Positions 60,554-64,000 of a DNA stretch of 64,000 nucleotides are shown here, in pieces. The notes below the pieces were generated by a model. The model saw only the letters and a list, made by a program, of their open reading frames with translations. It had not been told where the DNA came from and ran no database searches. Numbering within the stretch: position 1 is the stretch's first letter; the number at the start of each line of letters is the position of its first letter. This DNA comes from Frateuria hangzhouensis (GTDB taxonomy: Bacteria > Pseudomonadota > Gammaproteobacteria > Xanthomonadales > Rhodanobacteraceae), in NCBI RefSeq assembly GCF_026410505.1, contig NZ_JAPMIU010000010.1:81051-145050 (forward strand). The letters are read 5' to 3'. A program made the position numbers and the translations under genes.

Positions 60554-62599
60554 ATGACCCCGAACGCATCCCCCGCCGCCCGCGTGCGGCAGCCCTCGTC
60601 GTATCTCCTGCTCGCCCTGATCGCCTGGTTCGGCCTCGCGGCGATGGTCCATGCCGCGCCCTCGCCGGACGAACAGCGCGTGGCCTTCAAACAGGCCTGG
60701 GCGGTGGCGCAGCAGGGTGGCGATGGTTGGCGCACCTGGGCCAAAGGATTGACCGACTATCCGCTGTATCCCTACCTGGAGGCCGCGGCCCTCGAGCACG
60801 ACGTGGACACGCTGGACCGCGCCACCGTCGCCGATTTCCTCAAGCGTCATCCGGACCTGCTGCCGGCCGGCGACCTGCGCCGCGCCTGGTTGCACAGCCA
60901 GGCACGTCGGCACGACTGGAGCGACTTCCTGGCGCTGTACCAGCCCGGCCTGGGCGATGCGCTCGCCTGCGATGCGCTGCAGGCGAAGCTGGCGCAGGGC
61001 GGCACGCTCGACTTCCAGCGCGACCTGGCACCGCTGTGGGACAGCGCCAACCTGCCCGGCGCCTGCGATCCGGTACTCGACGCGGCGAACGACGCCGGGC
61101 TGCTCACCAACACGCGCCTGTGGGCCAGGATCGATCGCGCCCTCGACGCCGGCCAGGGCGGCACCGTCGCCGCGCTGGCCACCTGGTTGCCGGGCGCCGA
61201 AGGCAAGGCCGCCGCGCGCCTGGCGCAGGCCCTGCGCGATCCGGCCACCGCGGTCGCCGACGCTGTGAACTGGCCCGACACACCGCGCCACCGCCAGGCA
61301 GCGTCGTTGGCGCTGCAACGCCTGGCACGGCGCGACACCGACGCGGCCGACGCCGGCTGGCAGCGGCTGCGGCCGCACTTCAGCTTCAGCGACGACCAGC
61401 GCGACGGCGTGCTGTATGCGCTGGCACTGTTCCACGCCACCGATTTCGACGAACACGCCCTGGCCCGCCTGGCCGCGCTGCCCGCCGCCGCACAGACCGA
61501 CACCAGCCGCGAATGGCGCGCCCGCGTGGCGCTGGCGCGGCAGGACTGGCCGGCCGTGCTGACCGCCATCGAGGCGATGCCGGCGACGCAGCGGGACGAG
61601 GACGAGTGGCGCTACTTCCAGGCCCGCGCGCTCGCCGCCACCGGCCACGGCGACCGCGCCGCCACGCTGTACGACAAGCTGGCCCAGGAGGCGACCTACT
61701 ACGGCTTCCTCGCCGCCGACCGCGTGCAGGACAACTACGCCATCTGCCCGCTCGACCCGCCCGACGACACGCAACGGGAGCAGGCCCTGCAGGCCGACCC
61801 GGGTCTCCAGCGCGCCTTCGAACTGTTCGCCGTGGACCTGCCGCACCTGGCGCGGCGCGAGTGGTCGCGCGCGCTCGCCGGTGCCGACACCACCACCCGG
61901 CGGCTGGCCGCGCGACTGGCCTACGAGCGCCAGTGGTACGACCGCGCGGTGTTCACCTACTCCAGCGGCGAGGCCATGCACTACTACGACCAGCGCTTCC
62001 CGCTGGCCAGCCAGGACGGCGTGGTACCGCAGGCGCAGCAGGCCGGCATCGACCCGTCCTGGGCCTACGCGATCGCCCGCGCCGAAAGTGCCTGGATGAG
62101 CGACGCGCATTCGGGCGCCGACGCGCGCGGCCTGATGCAGCTCGTGCCGGCCACCGCGGCGCAGGTCGCGAAAAGGAACGGATTGGACTGGGGCGGCGGC
62201 CAGTCGCTGTACGATCCGGCCGTGAACATCATGCTCGGCACCCGCTACCTGGCGCAGATGGCGTCGCGCTTCAACGGCGCGCCGTGGCTGGCCAGCGCCG
62301 CCTACAACGCCGGTCCGAACAAGGTCGACCAGTGGCTCGGCGAGCGCGGCGCACTGCCGCCGGACCTGTTCGTGGCGACCATTCCCTACCATGAGACCCG
62401 CGACTACGTCGCCCGCGTGATGGCCTTCGCGGTGATCTACGACTGGCGGCTGTCCGGCAAGGCGCTGCCGCTGGGCTCGCGGATGCCCGCGATCGGTCAG
62501 CCGTACAGCCTTCCGGACGTCCATACGCCGCGCAAGGACGTGACCTGCCCGAGCGCCTCGCCGGCCAGCGCGGTAGCCACGGCGGGCGGGAAGGACTGA
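60554..62599 (+). CDS. slt: Soluble lytic murein transglycosylase
   Basis: A 681-residue periplasmic enzyme. Signal peptide [21 protein letters not shown] (cleavage near residue 35), a long alpha-solenoid (U-domain, about 40-470) and a C-terminal lysozyme-like domain. The catalytic Glu is in [21 protein letters not shown] (about 512), and [29 protein letters not shown] and [14 protein letters not shown] are the family motifs. It cuts glycan strands of peptidoglycan to 1,6-anhydro ends during growth and division. It is followed by cca with a 1-bp gap. Another cell-wall gene here is envC. Confidence 0.94.
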   Translation: MTPNASPAARVRQPSSYLLLALIAWFGLAAMVHAAPSPDEQRVAFKQAWAVAQQGGDGWRTWAKGLTDYPLYPYLEAAALEHDVDTLDRATVADFLKRHPDLLPAGDLRRAWLHSQARRHDWSDFLALYQPGLGDALACDALQAKLAQGGTLDFQRDLAPLWDSANLPGACDPVLDAANDAGLLTNTRLWARIDRALDAGQGGTVAALATWLPGAEGKAAARLAQALRDPATAVADAVNWPDTPRHRQAASLALQRLARRDTDAADAGWQRLRPHFSFSDDQRDGVLYALALFHATDFDEHALARLAALPAAAQTDTSREWRARVALARQDWPAVLTAIEAMPATQRDEDEWRYFQARALAATGHGDRAATLYDKLAQEATYYGFLAADRVQDNYAICPLDPPDDTQREQALQADPGLQRAFELFAVDLPHLARREWSRALAGADTTTRRLAARLAYERQWYDRAVFTYSSGEAMHYYDQRFPLASQDGVVPQAQQAGIDPSWAYAIARAESAWMSDAHSGADARGLMQLVPATAAQVAKRNGLDWGGGQSLYDPAVNIMLGTRYLAQMASRFNGAPWLASAAYNAGPNKVDQWLGERGALPPDLFVATIPYHETRDYVARVMAFAVIYDWRLSGKALPLGSRMPAIGQPYSLPDVHTPRKDVTCPSASPASAVATAGGKD

Positions 62600-62600
62600 C

Positions 62601-63830
62601 GTGCGCCGATACCTGGTCGGCGGTGCGGTACGCGACCGGCTGCTGGGGCGGCCGGTGGTCGACCACGACCACGTGGTGGTCGGCGCCACGCCCGAAGAGA
62701 TGCTGGCCCAGGGTTTCCGGCCGGTGGGCAAGGATTTTCCGGTCTTCCTGCATCCGGATACGGGCGAGGAATACGCGCTGGCGCGCACCGAGCGCAAGAC
62801 CGGGCGCGGCTACCACGGCTTCGTCGTCCACGCCGATCCCAGGGTGACGCTGGAAGAGGACCTGGCGCGGCGCGACCTCACCATCAACGCGATCGCCCAG
62901 GACGAGCACGGCACGCTGGTCGATCCGTTCGACGGCCAGCGCGATCTCGAGCAGCGCGTGCTGCGGCATGTCTCGCCCGCCTTCGTGGAGGATCCGGTGC
63001 GGCTGCTGCGCGTGGCGCGCTTCGCCGCGCGCTTCGCGCCGCTGGGTTTCCAGGTGGCGGAGGAAACCATGGCGCTGATGCGCCGCATGGTCGCCGAGGG
63101 CGAAGTCGACCACTTGGTGCCCGAGCGGGTGTGGGCCGAGACCCGCCGCGCGCTGGGCGAGGCGCAACCGTCGGCATTCCTGCGCGTGCTACGCGGCGCC
63201 GGTGCGCTGGCGGCGCTGTTTCCCGAGGTCGACGCGCTCTACGGCGTGCCGCAGCGGCCCGAATACCACCCGGAAGTCGACACCGGCACGCACCTGGAAC
63301 TGGTACTCGACATGGCCGCCAGGCTCGCCCCCGGCGACGACCTGGTCGGCTTCTGTGCGCTCTGCCACGACCTGGGCAAGGCGCGCACCCCGGCCGACGT
63401 GCTGCCCAGCCACATCGGGCACGAGCATGCCGGCGTCGCGCCGGTGCGGGCGCTTGCCACGCGACTGAAGGTGCCCGCCGAACATGCGGCGCTGGCCGAG
63501 CTGGTCTGCCGCGAGCATCTCAACGCGCACCGTGCGCTGGAGCTCAAGCCCACCACCGTGTTGCGCCTGCTCAATACCCTCGATGCGTTGCGCCGGCCGC
63601 AGCGGCTGGAGGTCTTCCTCACCGTCTGCGAGGCGGACAAGCGCGGGCGGCTGGGGCGCGAGGAAGCGGCCTATCCGCAGGCGGGGTTCCTGCGCGCGGC
63701 GCGCGAAGCGGCGGCGTCTGTCGGCGCGGCCGGTTTCGTCGAGCGCGGGCTGACCGGACCGGCCATCGGCGAGGCGATGGAGAAAGCGCGCGTCGCGGCC
63801 ATCGCGATGTTGTCCCGCCCTGCGCCTTGA
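62601..63830 (+). CDS. cca: CCA-adding tRNA nucleotidyltransferase (with HD domain)
   Basis: A 409-residue enzyme that adds or repairs the CCA end of tRNAs. Head-domain motifs are [21 protein letters not shown] (metal Asp21, Asp23), [17 protein letters not shown] and [13 protein letters not shown] (nucleotide-selecting EDxxR-type region). A C-terminal HD phosphohydrolase domain (about 225-330) has [13 protein letters not shown], as in E. coli Cca. GTG start at 62601 is 1 bp after the slt stop, so they are co-transcribed and probably coupled. Confidence 0.96.
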   Translation: MRRYLVGGAVRDRLLGRPVVDHDHVVVGATPEEMLAQGFRPVGKDFPVFLHPDTGEEYALARTERKTGRGYHGFVVHADPRVTLEEDLARRDLTINAIAQDEHGTLVDPFDGQRDLEQRVLRHVSPAFVEDPVRLLRVARFAARFAPLGFQVAEETMALMRRMVAEGEVDHLVPERVWAETRRALGEAQPSAFLRVLRGAGALAALFPEVDALYGVPQRPEYHPEVDTGTHLELVLDMAARLAPGDDLVGFCALCHDLGKARTPADVLPSHIGHEHAGVAPVRALATRLKVPAEHAALAELVCREHLNAHRALELKPTTVLRLLNTLDALRRPQRLEVFLTVCEADKRGRLGREEAAYPQAGFLRAAREAAASVGAAGFVERGLTGPAIGEAMEKARVAAIAMLSRPAP

Positions 63831-63847
63831 TACCGGGCTCGCTCCTG

Positions 63848-64000
63848 CTCCCTCCCCCCTTTGGGGAGAGGGTTGGGGTGAGGGGTCGGGGCTTGCCCGA
63901 AGTTTCATCTGATGCGTGGCTTTTTTGCCCGGCGGTCGGCTCCGAATGGCATTCCCCGCAAGCCTTGACCCCTCACCCCAGCCCTCTCCCCGGTGGGGAG
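63848..64000. repeat. Inverted pair of family D repeats at the right edge
   Basis: CTCCCTCCCCCCTTTGGGGA followed by GGGTTGGGGTGAGGGGTCGG (63848-63890), about 80 bp of other sequence, then the complement CCCCTCACCCCAGCCCTCTC (63969-63988) and CCCGGTGGGGAG to the edge. The second copy runs beyond the window. Confidence 0.75.

Overview
The window looks like core chromosome of a high-GC gammaproteobacterium of the Lysobacterales (Xanthomonadales), most likely family Rhodanobacteraceae. The reasons are very high GC with many GTG/TTG starts, blocks typical of that order (hemD-hemX-hemY; rhlB divergent from trxA-rho; engB divergent from cytochrome c4 followed by two dsbA genes and an endonuclease/exonuclease-family gene), a GCS2-type gshA, a paired ECF sigma factor and Ser/Thr kinase, and dense short palindromic repeats between genes. 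This is inference from gene content and order; no rRNA is present to settle it.

Layout. 1-2.2 kb: ECF sigma factor and a membrane Ser/Thr kinase (cut by the left edge). 2.3-5.7 kb: hemD, hemX, hemY. 5.8-15.8 kb: housekeeping genes on both strands: two hotdog thioesterases, a lipoprotein, a cysteine-less rhodanese, a 2Fe-2S flavoreductase, srkA, rlmI, a ferredoxin-reductase-like protein, topoisomerase IB, rmuC. 15.9-23.3 kb: an XRE regulator/membrane protein pair, folE, a diguanylate cyclase, an EF-hand protein, an MFS exporter, DUF1993 and a large FAD dehydrogenase. 23.4-28.7 kb: a GAF-GAF-GGDEF-EAL protein divergent from dinG. 29-32.3 kb: HutD-like, NnrU-like, a small membrane protein, DUF938 methyltransferase, lipocalin, YchJ. 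32.4-38.0 kb: ligB, a gene-free repeat block, NRDE protein, TonB receptor. 38.2-40.8 kb: envC and a C-terminal processing protease. 41.1-45.5 kb: rhlB, trxA, rho. 45.6-51.4 kb: a secreted PNGase A-like protein, gshA, dcp. 51.5-54.5 kb: a small unknown, bioD, a TMEM175-like channel, msrC, engB. 54.6-58.8 kb: cytochrome c4, two dsbA, an EEP hydrolase, a small membrane protein. 58.8-63.8 kb: a membrane-anchored GH17 enzyme, slt, cca.

How the genes work together. Several groups share a theme: envelope and peptidoglycan (envC with the S41 protease, slt, GH17 enzyme), extracytoplasmic redox (dsbA pair, cytochrome c4, gshA, trxA, msrC), c-di-GMP turnover (two proteins), RNA metabolism (rhlB, rho, rlmI, cca) and DNA processing (dinG, ligB, topoisomerase IB, rmuC).

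I see no prophage, insertion sequence, CRISPR array, tRNA or rRNA. The least ordinary content is the eukaryote-like PNGase A gene, the repeat families (some of which supply stop codons or a -10 box to neighbouring genes), a 986-bp gene-free block of about 302-bp tandem repeats, a set of three 40-bp tandem repeats, a long hairpin between rhlB and trxA, and several genes whose -10 box lies 6-7 bases before the start codon.
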